Below, piece by piece: positions 9,314 through 20,165 of a stretch of DNA of 64,000 nt (positions within the stretch are counted from its first letter, which is position 1; every line of letters starts with the position of its first letter). The notes under the pieces were generated by a model that was not told the DNA's origin, did no database searches, and was given only the letters and a program-made list of their open reading frames with translations. The DNA is taken from positions 1-64,000 of the forward strand of contig NZ_FUKN01000001.1 in assembly GCF_900163785.1 (NCBI RefSeq), read 5' to 3'. This DNA is from Psychrobacter sp. JB385. Its GTDB lineage: Bacteria; Pseudomonadota; Gammaproteobacteria; Pseudomonadales; Moraxellaceae. Both the position numbers and the translations under genes were made by a program.

Positions 9314-12300
9314 TTGAAAGATTTACTCGATATCATGCAAAGCCCTACCGGCAACGGTAATACAGAGTTTGATAGCATTCAAATTACCTTAGCCTCGCCT
9401 GACGTCATCAAGTCATGGTCACATGGCGAAGTAAAAAAACCTGAAACCATCAACTATCGCACGTTCAAGCCTGAGCGTGACGGTCTTTTTTGTGCCAAAA
9501 TCTTTGGTCCAGTAAAAGATTTCGAATGTTTATGTGGTAAATATAAGCGCCGTAAGTTCCAAGGTGTTATCTGTGAAAAATGTGGTGTTGAAGTCACCAC
9601 TGCTAAAGTCCGTCGTGACCGCATGGGTCATATCGACCTAGCCAGTCCAGTGGCGCATATTTGGTTCCTAAAATCACTACCAAGCCGCATCGGTCTATTA
9701 CTAGATATGACATTGCGTGATATTGAGCGCGTTCTATATTTTGAAAGCTATATCGTGACTGAGCCTGGTCTAACTTCTTTAGAGAAGTACCAATTGCTTG
9801 ATGATGAAGATTATTACAAAGCCCTAGAAGAGTTTGGCGATGAATTCACTGCCAAAATGGGTGCTGAGGCTGTCCAAGACCTATTGAAAGATATCGATAT
9901 GGATCTTGAGATTGACGAGCTGCGTGAAGCAATTCCGCAAACAGGTTCTGAGACCAAGCTTAAGAAGATGTCTAAGCGTCTTAAATTATTAGAAGCATTC
10001 CGTGATTCTAATAACAAGCCTGAGTGGATGGTAATGAACATCTTGCCAGTACTACCACCAGATTTGCGCCCGCTAGTACCGCTAGAAGGTGGTCGTTTTG
10101 CGACATCAGATCTAAACGATCTATATCGCCGTGTGATCAACCGTAACAATCGTCTTAAGCGTCTGCTTGAGCTAAGCGCACCTGACATCATCGTACGTAA
10201 CGAAAAACGTATGTTGCAAGAGTCAGTGGATGCGTTGCTTGATAACGGTCGTCGCGGTCGTGCGATTACTGGTAGTAACAAGCGCCCATTGAAATCTTTG
10301 GCAGATATGATCAAAGGTAAGCAAGGTCGTTTCCGTCAAAACTTACTTGGTAAGCGTGTCGATTACTCTGGTCGTTCGGTTATCGTTGTAGGTCCAACAC
10401 TACGTCTACATCAGTGTGGCCTACCTAAAAAAATGGCGCTAGAATTATTCAAGCCATTTACTTATAACAAACTATTATCTCATGGTTTGGCAACGACGAT
10501 TAAAGCTGCCAAAAAGATGGTAGAGCGTGAAGAGCCACAAGTTTGGGATATGCTGGCCATGGTTATCCGTGAGCATCCAGTACTACTTAACCGTGCGCCA
10601 ACGCTTCACCGTTTGGGTCTGCAAGCCTTTGAGCCAGTATTGATTGAAGGTAAAGCTATCCAGTTGCATCCACTGGTTTGTACCGCGTTCAACGCTGACT
10701 TTGATGGTGACCAAATGGCCGTTCACGTGCCATTGACCCTAGAAGCACAGCTTGAATCACGTGCACTTATGATGTCTACTAACAATATTCTATCTCCTGC
10801 GAACGGTGATCCAATCATCGTACCATCACAGGATGTGGTATTGGGTTTGTATTACATTAGTCGTTCATCAATCAATGCTAAAGGCGAGGGCATGATTTTT
10901 GCCACTGTTAATGAAGCATTGCGTGCGATTGGTTCAAACGATTTGCATGTGAACGCTAAAATCAAAGTGCGTGTTACAGAGACGCATATTGATGAAGATG
11001 GTAACCAAACCAAAGAAATTAGCATGAAAGAAACGGTTGCTGGTCGCTTACTGATCTGGAACATCATGCCTAAAGGTATGTCGTTTGACGAGTGTAACCA
11101 AGAAATGACGAAGAAAAATATCTCTCGTTTGATCAACTCTTGCTACCGTAAAGTTGGCGTAAAAGAAAGCGTCATGTTTGCCGATCAATTGATGTATCTT
11201 GGTTTTGCTCAAGCAACGCTATCAGGTGTGTCTATCGGTATCGATGACATGGTCATTCCGCCACTCAAAAAGCAAATAATCGAAGTGGCAGAAGGCGAAG
11301 TTCGTGAAATTGAAGATCAATTCGAGCAAGGCTTTGTAACGGCTGGTGAGCGTTATAACAAAGTCGTTGATATCTGGTCACGTACCAATGACAAAGTCGC
11401 TAAGGCAATGATGGATAACTTGGCAACGGATAAAGTCATCAATGCACAAGGCGAAGAAGACGAGCAGAAGTCATTCAACTCGATCTTTATCATGTCAGAT
11501 TCTGGTGCTCGTGGTAGTGCGGCTCAGATTCGTCAGTTGGCTGGTATGCGTGGCTTGATGGCGAAACCAGATGGCTCAATCATTGAGACGCCAATTAAAG
11601 CCAACTTCCGTGAAGGTTTGACCGTACTTCAGTACTTCATCTCAACGCATGGTGCACGTAAAGGTCTAGCGGATACAGCACTAAAAACGGCTAACTCAGG
11701 TTACTTGACACGTCGTTTGGTTGATGTGGCACAAGATTTGGTTATCACCAGTGATGACTGTGGTACTGAAGAAGGCCTACTCATGAAGCCACATATCCAA
11801 GGTGGTGAAATCATTGAGAAGCTAGGTGAGTTGGTACTGGGTCGTGTCACTGCACGCGATGTGACTTACAACGATGACGAATCAAAAGTCTTGATTCCAG
11901 CTGGTACTTTGATTGATGAGCATTGGGTAAACGTGCTTGATAACAATGCCATCGATGATATCTGGGTACGTTCAGTTATTACTTGTGATGTTGAGCATGG
12001 CGTTTGTTCACAGTGTTATGGTCGTGACCTTGCTCGTGGTCACAAAGTGAACATTGGTGAATCTGTTGGTGTTATGGCTGCTCAGTCTATCGGTGAGCCA
12101 GGTACTCAGTTAACCATGCGTACGTTCCACGTGGGCGGGGCAGCAAGCTCAGCATCTGTGGACAATAGCATCTCTGTCCGTAACGCAGGTCAAGCGCATT
12201 TCGAAAACATGAAAACAGTACAGCATACTGATGGTCACTTAGTCATCGTATCACGTTCAGCTGAAATCGCTTTAACTGATGAACTTGGTCGTGAACGTGA

Positions 12301-13531
12301 GCGCTATAAAGTGCCATATGGTTCAAGCGTTCTTGTAAAAGACGAAGAGCAAGTTGAAGGCGGCCAAACTATCGCCAAATGGGATCCGCATACGCATCCT
12401 ATCATCACAGAATTTGCTGGTACAGCGCGCTTTAGTGATATTGTCGATGGTTCAACGGCAACGGTTAAAGTTGATGATGCAACTGGTATGAGCTCATTTG
12501 AGATTTTAGCGACTCGTGATCGCTCAAGTTCAGCAAAAGATCTACGTCCTGCGATTATCTTGAATACGGACGAAGGTAAAGAAGTGGTTTACTTCTTACC
12601 AGCTGAAACCATCATCCGCGTAAGCGATGGTGAAAAAGTAGCAGCCGGTTCAATTTTGGGCCGTGTGCCACAAGCGTCTTCTGGTACAAAAGATATTACC
12701 GGTGGTCTACCACGTGTTGCTGACTTGTTCGAAGCACGTCGTCCGAAAGATCACGCTATCATGGCAGAAATGACTGGTGTCGTGAGCTTTGGTAAAGAGA
12801 CCAAAGGTAAGAATCGCTTCATTATTACCAATGAAGATGGCGAGGTTCATGAGGAGCTGATCCCGAAATGGCGTCAAATTAACGTCTTTGAAAACGAGAC
12901 AGTAGCACGTGGTGAGATTATTGCTGATGGTCCACAAAACCCGCATGACATCTTGCGTCTGAAAGGTCAGACGGCACTTGCTGATTATATCGTTAACGAA
13001 GTACAGGACGTTTATCGCTTGCAGGGTGTAAAAATCAATGACAAGCACATCGAAGTCATTATTCGTCAGATGCTGCGCAAAGTTGAAATTACCGATGGTG
13101 GTGATTCAAACCACTTCAAAGGTGATCAAGTCGAGTATGCTGATATCAAAGCATTGAACGCAAAACTAGAAGCGGAAGATAAATTCCCAGTACAGTATGA
13201 GCGTCAATTACTTGGTATTACCAAAGCAAGCTTGGCAACAGAAAGCTTTATCTCAGCGGCTTCGTTCCAGGAAACAACCCGTGTACTAACGGCGGCGGCT
13301 GTGACTGGTAAAGTGGATGAGCTACGTGGTCTAAAAGAGAACGTAGTGGTTGGTCGCTTGATTCCTGCTGGTACAGGTCTTGCTTATCACAAGACACGTA
13401 AAGAAAAAGCCGATCAGAAGCTACAAGATAAAGATCTGAATGCTGCTTTCGATATGACTGCAAGTACAGATGCTAAAGATTTTGCTAGCTTTGATGAAGC
13501 CTTTGCTCAAGAGTTAAATCAAGATAATTAA
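9314..13531 (+). CDS. rpoC: DNA-directed RNA polymerase subunit beta'
   Basis: Beta' subunit carrying the catalytic magnesium site. The frame opens with TTG after an AACGGAGAA ribosome binding site, and residues start [10 protein letters not shown]. The N-terminal zinc site is Cys72, Cys74, Cys87 and Cys90. The absolutely conserved NADFDGD occupies residues 460-466. A second zinc cluster includes [11 protein letters not shown] near residue 890. The length of 1405 residues equals the usual size. A strong terminator follows 36 bases after the stop, ending the block. Confidence 0.99.
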   Translation: MKDLLDIMQSPTGNGNTEFDSIQITLASPDVIKSWSHGEVKKPETINYRTFKPERDGLFCAKIFGPVKDFECLCGKYKRRKFQGVICEKCGVEVTTAKVRRDRMGHIDLASPVAHIWFLKSLPSRIGLLLDMTLRDIERVLYFESYIVTEPGLTSLEKYQLLDDEDYYKALEEFGDEFTAKMGAEAVQDLLKDIDMDLEIDELREAIPQTGSETKLKKMSKRLKLLEAFRDSNNKPEWMVMNILPVLPPDLRPLVPLEGGRFATSDLNDLYRRVINRNNRLKRLLELSAPDIIVRNEKRMLQESVDALLDNGRRGRAITGSNKRPLKSLADMIKGKQGRFRQNLLGKRVDYSGRSVIVVGPTLRLHQCGLPKKMALELFKPFTYNKLLSHGLATTIKAAKKMVEREEPQVWDMLAMVIREHPVLLNRAPTLHRLGLQAFEPVLIEGKAIQLHPLVCTAFNADFDGDQMAVHVPLTLEAQLESRALMMSTNNILSPANGDPIIVPSQDVVLGLYYISRSSINAKGEGMIFATVNEALRAIGSNDLHVNAKIKVRVTETHIDEDGNQTKEISMKETVAGRLLIWNIMPKGMSFDECNQEMTKKNISRLINSCYRKVGVKESVMFADQLMYLGFAQATLSGVSIGIDDMVIPPLKKQIIEVAEGEVREIEDQFEQGFVTAGERYNKVVDIWSRTNDKVAKAMMDNLATDKVINAQGEEDEQKSFNSIFIMSDSGARGSAAQIRQLAGMRGLMAKPDGSIIETPIKANFREGLTVLQYFISTHGARKGLADTALKTANSGYLTRRLVDVAQDLVITSDDCGTEEGLLMKPHIQGGEIIEKLGELVLGRVTARDVTYNDDESKVLIPAGTLIDEHWVNVLDNNAIDDIWVRSVITCDVEHGVCSQCYGRDLARGHKVNIGESVGVMAAQSIGEPGTQLTMRTFHVGGAASSASVDNSISVRNAGQAHFENMKTVQHTDGHLVIVSRSAEIALTDELGRERERYKVPYGSSVLVKDEEQVEGGQTIAKWDPHTHPIITEFAGTARFSDIVDGSTATVKVDDATGMSSFEILATRDRSSSAKDLRPAIILNTDEGKEVVYFLPAETIIRVSDGEKVAAGSILGRVPQASSGTKDITGGLPRVADLFEARRPKDHAIMAEMTGVVSFGKETKGKNRFIITNEDGEVHEELIPKWRQINVFENETVARGEIIADGPQNPHDILRLKGQTALADYIVNEVQDVYRLQGVKINDKHIEVIIRQMLRKVEITDGGDSNHFKGDQVEYADIKALNAKLEAEDKFPVQYERQLLGITKASLATESFISAASFQETTRVLTAAAVTGKVDELRGLKENVVVGRLIPAGTGLAYHKTRKEKADQKLQDKDLNAAFDMTASTDAKDFASFDEAFAQELNQDN

Positions 13532-13566
13532 TGGTATTCACTATTTTTGATTGTTTCTTAATTTGA

Positions 13567-13599
13567 TAAAAAAGCCAGCCTAAGATGCTGGCTTTTTTA
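13567..13599 (+). terminator. Intrinsic terminator of rpoBC
   Basis: AAAAAAGCCAGC and GCTGGCTTTTTT form a perfect stem around seven bases, ending in six T. Confidence 0.93.
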
Positions 13600-13699
13600 C
13601 GGCTGTAAAAAATTAAGAAAGGCATGGTGCTATTATCCAAAAAAATAGTAAACTGGAAAATATGCCTTAATTCACTATTCATAGAAGGATCAGTCGCAA

Positions 13700-14227
13700 A
13701 TGGCAGGTAAAACTCGCGTTGCCAAATATCAAGCAGATCGAACCAATCAGAAACTTTATTTTTGTCGCCTCTCTTGCCAAGCAGCAGGAAACACCAATGA
13801 TAAGCAGTTATATCAAGCACATTGTGAGACGGCGATTTTTCATTTGTACGGCGCTTTTTTGGCATTCATACAAGAGCTGAGCCATTTTTACAGTTTGAAC
13901 ATGGCAATGCCTACTTTGGTGGATGTAGAAAATGCATTGGCAGAACGTACTCAAGTGTCTCCTGAGGTTCAGCGCTTGCATCAATTGCGACAGCAAGGGT
14001 TTCTTGCAGATGTAGAGCGAGCTTACCAGCGCTGTTTATATGCCGTACAATCAGATACGGTGGTAGAAGACAGTACAACCAACGGAAGGGTACAAGCACC
14101 TGATTTGATTGTGAATGTGGTCACGCTATCCAACCAGTGGTTGCCAGATGAAGCCACCATACGTGAATGGCGTCAGCAGCTTTTAGAGCTGATTGAGCAG
14201 TTACGTGCTGGTATGGTTGAGTTTTAA
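13700..14227 (+). CDS. Conserved hypothetical protein, probably DUF6586 family
   Basis: A 175-residue soluble, helix-rich protein. The N-terminal part (DRTNQKLYFCRLSCQAA and following) resembles the DUF6586 family found in Pseudomonas and Moraxellaceae, judged from memory of that pattern. Hydrophobic HLYGAFLAFIQELSHFY near residues 48-66 looks like a buried helix rather than a membrane span. It has its own AGAAGGA ribosome binding site and terminator, so it is monocistronic. Function is unknown. Confidence 0.6.
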   Translation: MAGKTRVAKYQADRTNQKLYFCRLSCQAAGNTNDKQLYQAHCETAIFHLYGAFLAFIQELSHFYSLNMAMPTLVDVENALAERTQVSPEVQRLHQLRQQGFLADVERAYQRCLYAVQSDTVVEDSTTNGRVQAPDLIVNVVTLSNQWLPDEATIREWRQQLLELIEQLRAGMVEF

Positions 14228-14245
14228 AAAATATCAACAGATAGC

Positions 14246-14283
14246 AAAAAGCCTGTTTAGTGATTACTAAACAGGCTTTTTTT
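14246..14283. terminator. Bidirectional terminator
   Basis: AAAAAGCCTGTTTAGT and ACTAAACAGGCTTTTT form a perfect stem around GATT, with A-run and T-run on opposite sides. It sits between converging genes (the 13700 gene and mrcA) and can serve both. Confidence 0.93.
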
Positions 14284-14314
14284 GTGGCGATATATCAAAG
14301 TTTAATAGGATGAT

Positions 14315-16951
14315 TTATTCTGGCATCGGCGGCATCTCATCAAGTGGTGTCACTGATAAGGGATTTTGCGGCACACTGTCGTTATCACGGTTAGTCGACC
14401 GTGCTGATGATGAAGTGTTTGTCTCATCACTAGAGGTATCAACTGGCACTCTACGCTGCTGAGCTTGTGTCTTGACAGGTTTTTCAACCGCGCTGTCTTC
14501 AGCGTCTTCATCCGTCACAATACCATCATCTGTCATCTCGATTATTCTTTGCTTTTGCTTTTGAGATTTAGAGCGATTGTTGATAGAAACCCATTGGTGA
14601 GGCGTGTCTTTAAGTTGGGCTTTCATAAAGTCCATCCATACGGGCAGGGCAGCAACGCCGCCATACTCTCGGCGACCCATGGTAGAGGGTTGATCAAAAC
14701 CCATCCACACTACAGTGGCATTGGTAGGATGGAAGCCTGCAAACCACGCATCTTTAGCATCATTGGTTGTGCCTGTTTTCCCACCGATATCATCACGGCC
14801 TAAAGCCTTTGCTCGTACCGCTGTACCGCGCTGTACCACATCACGTAAGATATCTGCCATCTCAAAAGCCACTCTCGGTTTTAGTATGCGCGGCGCTTGT
14901 TTTGCTATCGTATACTGTACGGCAGGTGCTTTTAAACGATCCGATTGCGGGCTGGCATCATAAACGCTTGTATTCATGACTTCAGATTTTTGCGACTCGT
15001 CATCATTAGATGCTGAATCTTGTTCTTTATCGGTGACTTGATCGCCAGTGGTGCTACTGGTAGTGGCCTGATCATGTTCTTCTACTAGTTTTTTATTCAG
15101 TGTGTCGAGCTGCTCATTGAAACACAAAGCGCAGGCGTGACGCGGATTAGCTTGAAATAATAGCTCATTATTATAGTTATAAATATGTTCAATAAAGTAA
15201 GGTTGTATACGATGACCACCATTGGCAAAGGTAGAATAGGCCGTTGCCATTTGTAATGGCGTCGCTTGCCCTGCACCTAATGCAAGCGATAAGGTGGTCG
15301 GTAGCTTTTCTTTATCAAGGCCAAACTCATCTAATAAGTTGCGTACATCAGAAATACCAATAGACTGTAGCAAACGAATAGAGACCAAGTTACGAGATAA
15401 GTAGAGACCACGACGTAAGGTAATATCACCTAGGAAACGTGCATCAGAGTTTTTTGGTTTCCAGTCACCTACTTGGATAGGACGATCCGAAACAATACTG
15501 TCTGGACGATAACCTTTTTCTAGTGCAGCGGTATATACAAGAGGTTTGATAGTAGAACCTGGTTGACGCCAACCTTGCAAGGCACGGTTAAATTTACTGT
15601 GATTAAAGTCAAAGCCACCAACCAATGCATTCACTGCACCCGTTTCTGGGTTTAGCGAAACCAAACTGCCTTGTATTTTAGGAATTTGTCCTAGCTGCCA
15701 GTTGCCATTTGCAGTAGGTATCACACGAACGATATCGTTTTTCTTAACAATTTGGCCAGCATTATCAGGAAGGTAACCAACACGGTCAGCAGAGATGTAC
15801 TTGCGAGCCCAGCTCATACCAGACCAGTTCACAGTCACATTCTCACCAGAAGGCATGGTCGCTTCAAAACTTCGATAGTTGACTTTGGTGACTTTAGCAG
15901 GAGACATATTGCTATAGCGACTGAAGTTTTCTAATGGTTCATCATTCGCTTCTGCACCGCGCCAACCGTGACGATGCTCATAAGCGATTAGACCCGTTAG
16001 TATGGCTGCTTCTGCATCGGTCTGTGCTTTGCTATCAACGGTAAGACGGACACGCCAACCACTGTGCATTACTTGCTCACCATAACGCTCAACCAAAGCG
16101 CCACGTGTCATTTCTGCTAGATAAGGCATATTGACGTCAAGTTTTTCTTGATATAGTTTGATGCCTACTGGTGCATTAATCGCTTCATCACGCTGTGCTT
16201 TAGTAATATATCCCAGCTCATGCATACGTCCAATGATCCAGTTGCGGCGAGTCAGGGCTCGAGTAGGATTGGCAACTGGATTGTATTTAGAAGGGGCTTT
16301 TGGCAAACCTGCCAACATGGCCATCTCAGCAATAGTCAAGTTGTCTAATGATTTACTATAGTATTTTTTGGCAGCAGCCCTAATGCCATAAGCGCCTTCA
16401 CCCAAATAAATTTTATTCACATAAAGGGTTAAAATCTCATTCTTACTCAGCTCGTCTTCCATTTTGCGTGCCAAAAAAAGCTCAGTCAGCTTACGATTTA
16501 GCGTGCGCTCAGGACTCAAGAAGTAGTTTTTGGCGACCTGCATGGTGATAGTAGAGCCACCTGTCTGCCCTTCGTCATCAGTAACCACTTCAGTAACTGC
16601 GCGACCAAGACCTTTAATACTGATACCACTATGTTGAAAAAAGGAGGAATCTTCTGCGGCTAAAAAAGCATGAGTCAAGTCTTCAGGGATTTCTTGAAAA
16701 GTGACTGGTAGGGATAGGCGATTGCCATATTGACCAATGAGCTTGTCATCTCTGCTATAAATCTGCAATGGCATTTCAAGATTTGCCGTTTTTATTTCTT
16801 GAGTGCTAGGCAAAGTAGGCGATAGATACATGGCCATGCCGTAAAAACCGATGGGCACCGCGAGGGCTAATATAACTGCTAACGCTAAGCAGGCAATAAA
16901 AAGTCCCACCAAAAAATGAATGAGACGAGCGGTAGCAGTTTTTTTAATCAT
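14315..16951 (-). CDS. mrcA: Penicillin-binding protein 1A, bifunctional peptidoglycan synthase
   Basis: A class A PBP that polymerises and crosslinks peptidoglycan. One N-terminal membrane anchor (about 13-40) is followed by the glycosyltransferase domain with catalytic Glu100 in AAEDSSFFQHSG. The transpeptidase domain has Ser466-T-I-K469, the SRN motif and Lys725-T-G727. An OB-like insert separates the domains. The C-terminal tail (about 820-878) is rich in Ser, Thr, Asp and Pro and looks disordered. The 878-residue length is typical. Divergence from pilM is the standard gammaproteobacterial arrangement. Confidence 0.97.
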   Translation of the reverse strand: MIKKTATARLIHFLVGLFIACLALAVILALAVPIGFYGMAMYLSPTLPSTQEIKTANLEMPLQIYSRDDKLIGQYGNRLSLPVTFQEIPEDLTHAFLAAEDSSFFQHSGISIKGLGRAVTEVVTDDEGQTGGSTITMQVAKNYFLSPERTLNRKLTELFLARKMEDELSKNEILTLYVNKIYLGEGAYGIRAAAKKYYSKSLDNLTIAEMAMLAGLPKAPSKYNPVANPTRALTRRNWIIGRMHELGYITKAQRDEAINAPVGIKLYQEKLDVNMPYLAEMTRGALVERYGEQVMHSGWRVRLTVDSKAQTDAEAAILTGLIAYEHRHGWRGAEANDEPLENFSRYSNMSPAKVTKVNYRSFEATMPSGENVTVNWSGMSWARKYISADRVGYLPDNAGQIVKKNDIVRVIPTANGNWQLGQIPKIQGSLVSLNPETGAVNALVGGFDFNHSKFNRALQGWRQPGSTIKPLVYTAALEKGYRPDSIVSDRPIQVGDWKPKNSDARFLGDITLRRGLYLSRNLVSIRLLQSIGISDVRNLLDEFGLDKEKLPTTLSLALGAGQATPLQMATAYSTFANGGHRIQPYFIEHIYNYNNELLFQANPRHACALCFNEQLDTLNKKLVEEHDQATTSSTTGDQVTDKEQDSASNDDESQKSEVMNTSVYDASPQSDRLKAPAVQYTIAKQAPRILKPRVAFEMADILRDVVQRGTAVRAKALGRDDIGGKTGTTNDAKDAWFAGFHPTNATVVWMGFDQPSTMGRREYGGVAALPVWMDFMKAQLKDTPHQWVSINNRSKSQKQKQRIIEMTDDGIVTDEDAEDSAVEKPVKTQAQQRRVPVDTSSDETNTSSSARSTNRDNDSVPQNPLSVTPLDEMPPMPE

Positions 16952-17144
16952 AATAAGGCTTATTAAGTAAAATTTGCAACAGGTCAGCTATTATACCTTG
17001 AACAAAATACACAGGTCACACTAAATGTGTAAGTTATCCTTCATGGCCAATTTAAACGCTTGAATCTCTCTATTAAGTAAAGTATTGTGTTCAATTATTA
17101 CAAATAACTATCAAAGTGTACACTTAATATAAGGTATAGAGTTT

Positions 17145-18200
17145 GTGAGGCTATTTACTTCCAAAAGTCGACATTTGATTGGCGTGGATATTTGTGCCAC
17201 CTCAGTGAAGTTAGTTGACATACAGCGTCAACAGGGTGCTTTTCACTTAAAGTCTTATGGTATTGAGAGACTGCCGGAAGGTGTGGTCGTTGATAAACTT
17301 TTAGTAGATACAGAAGCGGTTGGTCATATTATTGCTACTGTCGCTAGGCGTTGTCAAGTTGGGGGTAGCAATGCTGCAACCGCCGTATCAGGCTCGGCTG
17401 TGATTACCAAGATTATTGATATGGATGTCGCGCTAAGCGATGTAGAGCGCGAAGCTCAAATACGTCTGGATGCCGATCAATATGTTCCTTATCCATTGGA
17501 AGACGTCAATTTGGATTTTGAAGTCTTGGGTCCTTCTTTGATAAGCGATGATATGGTGCAAGTATTGCTTGCTGCATCTCGTTCAGAAAACGTCGACCAA
17601 CGCGTTGATGCCCTAACTTTTGGCGGTATGCAAACCAAGGTGATGGACATCGAGTCTCATGCAATTGAGCGTGCTTTTGGACTGATGACTGATAGTTTAC
17701 CAAATTTTCCAGAGTTAGTAGCACTGGTAGATATTGGGCACAATCAAACGACCTTATATATCGCCAAAAATGGTGAGTTTATCTATAGCCGCGAACAGCT
17801 ATTTGGTGGTGTTCAACTGACAGAAGCTATACAGAATCGTTATGGCCTGTCGGCTGAGGAAGCGGCGTTTAGTAAGCGTGAGCGTACTTTGCCTGATGAC
17901 TACTATATCGAAGTATTGACACCTTTCATTGAAAACACCATTCAACAAATCACCCGTTCATTGCAATTTTACTTCTCCTCTAGTCAATACAGTAGTATCG
18001 ATCATATAGTGCTTGCTGGTGGCAGTAGCGCTATAGCAGGTCTTGCAGGTATGGCTCAACAGAGACTTGGTGTGCCTGTTAGTGTGGCCAATCCATTTAC
18101 CAATATGACCATTGCACCACATATTGACAATGAGCAATTGGCCATTGATGCACCAAGTTTAATGGCCGCTTGCGGTCTTGCGTTAAGGAGCTTTGACTGA
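17145..18200 (+). CDS. pilM: Type IV pilus inner-membrane platform protein PilM
   Basis: PilM is a cytoplasmic actin-like ATPase-fold protein that binds the N-terminus of PilN in the type IV pilus alignment complex. The product starts MRLFTSKSRHLIGVDICATSVKLVD, containing the phosphate-1-like GVDI motif, and later VALVDIGHNQTTLYI and VLAGGSSAI motifs of the actin fold. The start is GTG at 17145; no better ATG is nearby. At 351 residues it fits the family. It overlaps pilN by one base, at the head of pilMNOPQ. Confidence 0.95.
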   Translation: MRLFTSKSRHLIGVDICATSVKLVDIQRQQGAFHLKSYGIERLPEGVVVDKLLVDTEAVGHIIATVARRCQVGGSNAATAVSGSAVITKIIDMDVALSDVEREAQIRLDADQYVPYPLEDVNLDFEVLGPSLISDDMVQVLLAASRSENVDQRVDALTFGGMQTKVMDIESHAIERAFGLMTDSLPNFPELVALVDIGHNQTTLYIAKNGEFIYSREQLFGGVQLTEAIQNRYGLSAEEAAFSKRERTLPDDYYIEVLTPFIENTIQQITRSLQFYFSSSQYSSIDHIVLAGGSSAIAGLAGMAQQRLGVPVSVANPFTNMTIAPHIDNEQLAIDAPSLMAACGLALRSFD

Positions 18201-18871
18201 TGGCTCGTATTAACCTTTTACCGTGGCGACAAGAAGAGCGCGAACGTCGCAATAAAGAGTTTATAACTCTGGTGGTTGCCATCACTTTACTGACTCTACT
18301 GGCTGCATTTGCTACGTGGAGTTATTTTAACAATGAGTTGGATGAACAATTGGATGCCAATGCACTGGTTGAGCAAGAAAACGCTCGTCTAGATGCAGTA
18401 TTGACTGAAATCGATGGCTTGGAGCAACGTAGAGAAGATATCATCTCACGTATGCAGGTCATTCAGGATTTACAGGGTCGACGTCCTGTGCCTGTTCGCT
18501 TGTGGGATGATCTGGCAAGAGCCGTACCGCCTGCGCTCTATTTGACCAACCTAAAACGCGAAGGCGATGTCCTAACTTTAACGGGTCTTGCTGATAATCC
18601 AAATGTCGTATCGAGCTTGATTCGCAATCTAGACAATAGTAAATGGATGGGCAACTCAGCGGTCAGTAATATTCAACAAAACATTAATGCTTATGAGACG
18701 GCGCCTACGCTTAACGCGCCTGCGACTACGGGCAACAGTGAAACGCCGCGCCCTGTGTACCCTGAAGACAGCTATGTTCAGTTTGTGGTAACAACGAAAG
18801 TACAGTCAGAGTCGGCTGTGCCAGCTGATACTGAAGCCAATACTAATGCTGGGCTTGGAGGTGCGTCATGA
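18200..18871 (+). CDS. pilN: Type IV pilus assembly protein PilN
   Basis: A bitopic inner-membrane protein of the pilus alignment complex. The short cytoplasmic N-terminus ARINLLPWRQEERE contains the conserved INLLPWR motif that docks PilM. One membrane helix (about 24-44) follows, then a coiled coil and a periplasmic ferredoxin-like domain that pairs with PilO. At 223 residues it carries a low-complexity C-terminal tail. Its start overlaps the pilM stop and its end overlaps the pilO start, so translation is coupled. Confidence 0.95.
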   Translation: MARINLLPWRQEERERRNKEFITLVVAITLLTLLAAFATWSYFNNELDEQLDANALVEQENARLDAVLTEIDGLEQRREDIISRMQVIQDLQGRRPVPVRLWDDLARAVPPALYLTNLKREGDVLTLTGLADNPNVVSSLIRNLDNSKWMGNSAVSNIQQNINAYETAPTLNAPATTGNSETPRPVYPEDSYVQFVVTTKVQSESAVPADTEANTNAGLGGAS

Positions 18872-19605
18872 AGCTTGTCCGCAAAAAAAGCCTAGTCAAA
18901 ACCAAAAAATCAGATTTGAAACCCAAAAAACAGTTTGATTTACAAGAGTTTCGTCGAAGTTTTGAGTCGTTAGATTCAGAAAACTATGGTAGTTGGCCAA
19001 CGCCAGTAAAAGTGACAGTCATCGGACTGATTATTACTTTTATTGCTGCGATGGCATGGGCGTTACCGATTAGCAGTAAGATCGACGAGATCACGGCAGC
19101 TGAAAGTCAACAACAAACCTTGCGTGATAGCTACCGTGAAAAAGAATCACGCGCGCGTCATCTAAAAGCTTATCAAGCTCAAGTTGTCCAGATGGAAACA
19201 GAGTTCAATACCTTGCTTGATCAGCTACCAAAGGATACTCGTGTGTCGGAGCTTGTCGAGGGCATCAACATGACAGGCGTGGGTAGTAACATCCGCTTCC
19301 AAGATATTTCAGTAGAGCCTGAAATTGAAAACGAGTTCTTTATTGAGCAGCCTATTCGTATTGCTGCTTTGGGTGATTACCACCAATTTGGCAGCTTTAT
19401 CAGTGGTCTTGCTGCTTTGCCGCGAATCATCACGATGCACGACTTTGAGGTGAATAACCCTCAGCCGTCATTGGATGTGCTACCAGAGCTTACTTTGGTA
19501 TTACAAACCAAAACGTACCGCTCAAAAGAAGCCGCTCCTGAAGGCGAAGAAACTGCGGCGGCAGGTGACGCTGCTGCTACCCCTGATACTGCTGGAGGCA
19601 ATTGA
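18868..19605 (+). CDS. pilO: Type IV pilus assembly protein PilO
   Basis: The partner of PilN in the inner-membrane alignment complex. A Lys-rich cytoplasmic N-terminus is followed by a membrane helix (about 49-67), then a coiled-coil segment rich in Glu, Arg and Gln, and the periplasmic domain with RVSELVEGINMTGVGSNI. The C-terminal tail is Ala/Glu/Thr-rich. 245 residues. ATG overlaps the pilN stop (ATGA) and the pilP ATG overlaps its own end. Confidence 0.95.
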   Translation: MKLVRKKSLVKTKKSDLKPKKQFDLQEFRRSFESLDSENYGSWPTPVKVTVIGLIITFIAAMAWALPISSKIDEITAAESQQQTLRDSYREKESRARHLKAYQAQVVQMETEFNTLLDQLPKDTRVSELVEGINMTGVGSNIRFQDISVEPEIENEFFIEQPIRIAALGDYHQFGSFISGLAALPRIITMHDFEVNNPQPSLDVLPELTLVLQTKTYRSKEAAPEGEETAAAGDAAATPDTAGGN

Positions 19606-20138
19606 TGAACATTCAAAAACTGCCTACGCTACTGGCTTTGAGTGTGGCTGCTTTATCAATAACAGGATGTACGGATCGTATTGGCTTGGCAGAACAGGCA
19701 ATGGCCGATATACGTAATCAACCTGCACAGCCCATTGAGCCACCGCCCAAGGCTGAATTGGTAGAAGACTTTGTTTATAGTGCCAGTGCCCTGCGTAGCC
19801 CATTTTTGCCGCCAAGCTTGGTCAATGTAGAGGGTCCTACCACTTCTATCGATGGTGTGCGCCCAGACATTACAAGGGTAAAACAACCTCTTGAACAGTA
19901 TGAGCTATCGCAACTGATCTTTCGCGGTGTGGTGATTTCGCCAGAAGGCCAGCAATACGCGTTGATACAACGCCCTGATGGCTCGGTTGCTAGTGTAAAA
20001 GTAGGTGATTATCTTGGATTAAATGACGGCCGTATTGTTGAAATCACGCCGACTCAGATTAACTTGATTGAAATTGTGCCAGACAGCCGCGCTGGGTTTG
20101 TTGAAAAACCCCAGTCGCTGGTTTCCCCTATAAGCTAA
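19602..20138 (+). CDS. pilP: Type IV pilus lipoprotein PilP
   Basis: A periplasmic lipoprotein linking PilNO to the PilQ secretin. The signal peptide ends in the lipobox ITGC at about residue 23 (ALSITGCTDRIG). A flexible proline-rich stretch follows, then the beta-rich homology domain containing LRSPFLPPS and YALIQRPDGSVASVKVGDYLG. 178 residues is typical. Two adjacent ATG codons at 19602 and 19605 could both serve; the first overlaps the pilO stop. Confidence 0.94.
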   Translation: MMNIQKLPTLLALSVAALSITGCTDRIGLAEQAMADIRNQPAQPIEPPPKAELVEDFVYSASALRSPFLPPSLVNVEGPTTSIDGVRPDITRVKQPLEQYELSQLIFRGVVISPEGQQYALIQRPDGSVASVKVGDYLGLNDGRIVEITPTQINLIEIVPDSRAGFVEKPQSLVSPIS

Positions 20139-20165
20139 GTCGGCAGATTTTTTGAGGAATACATA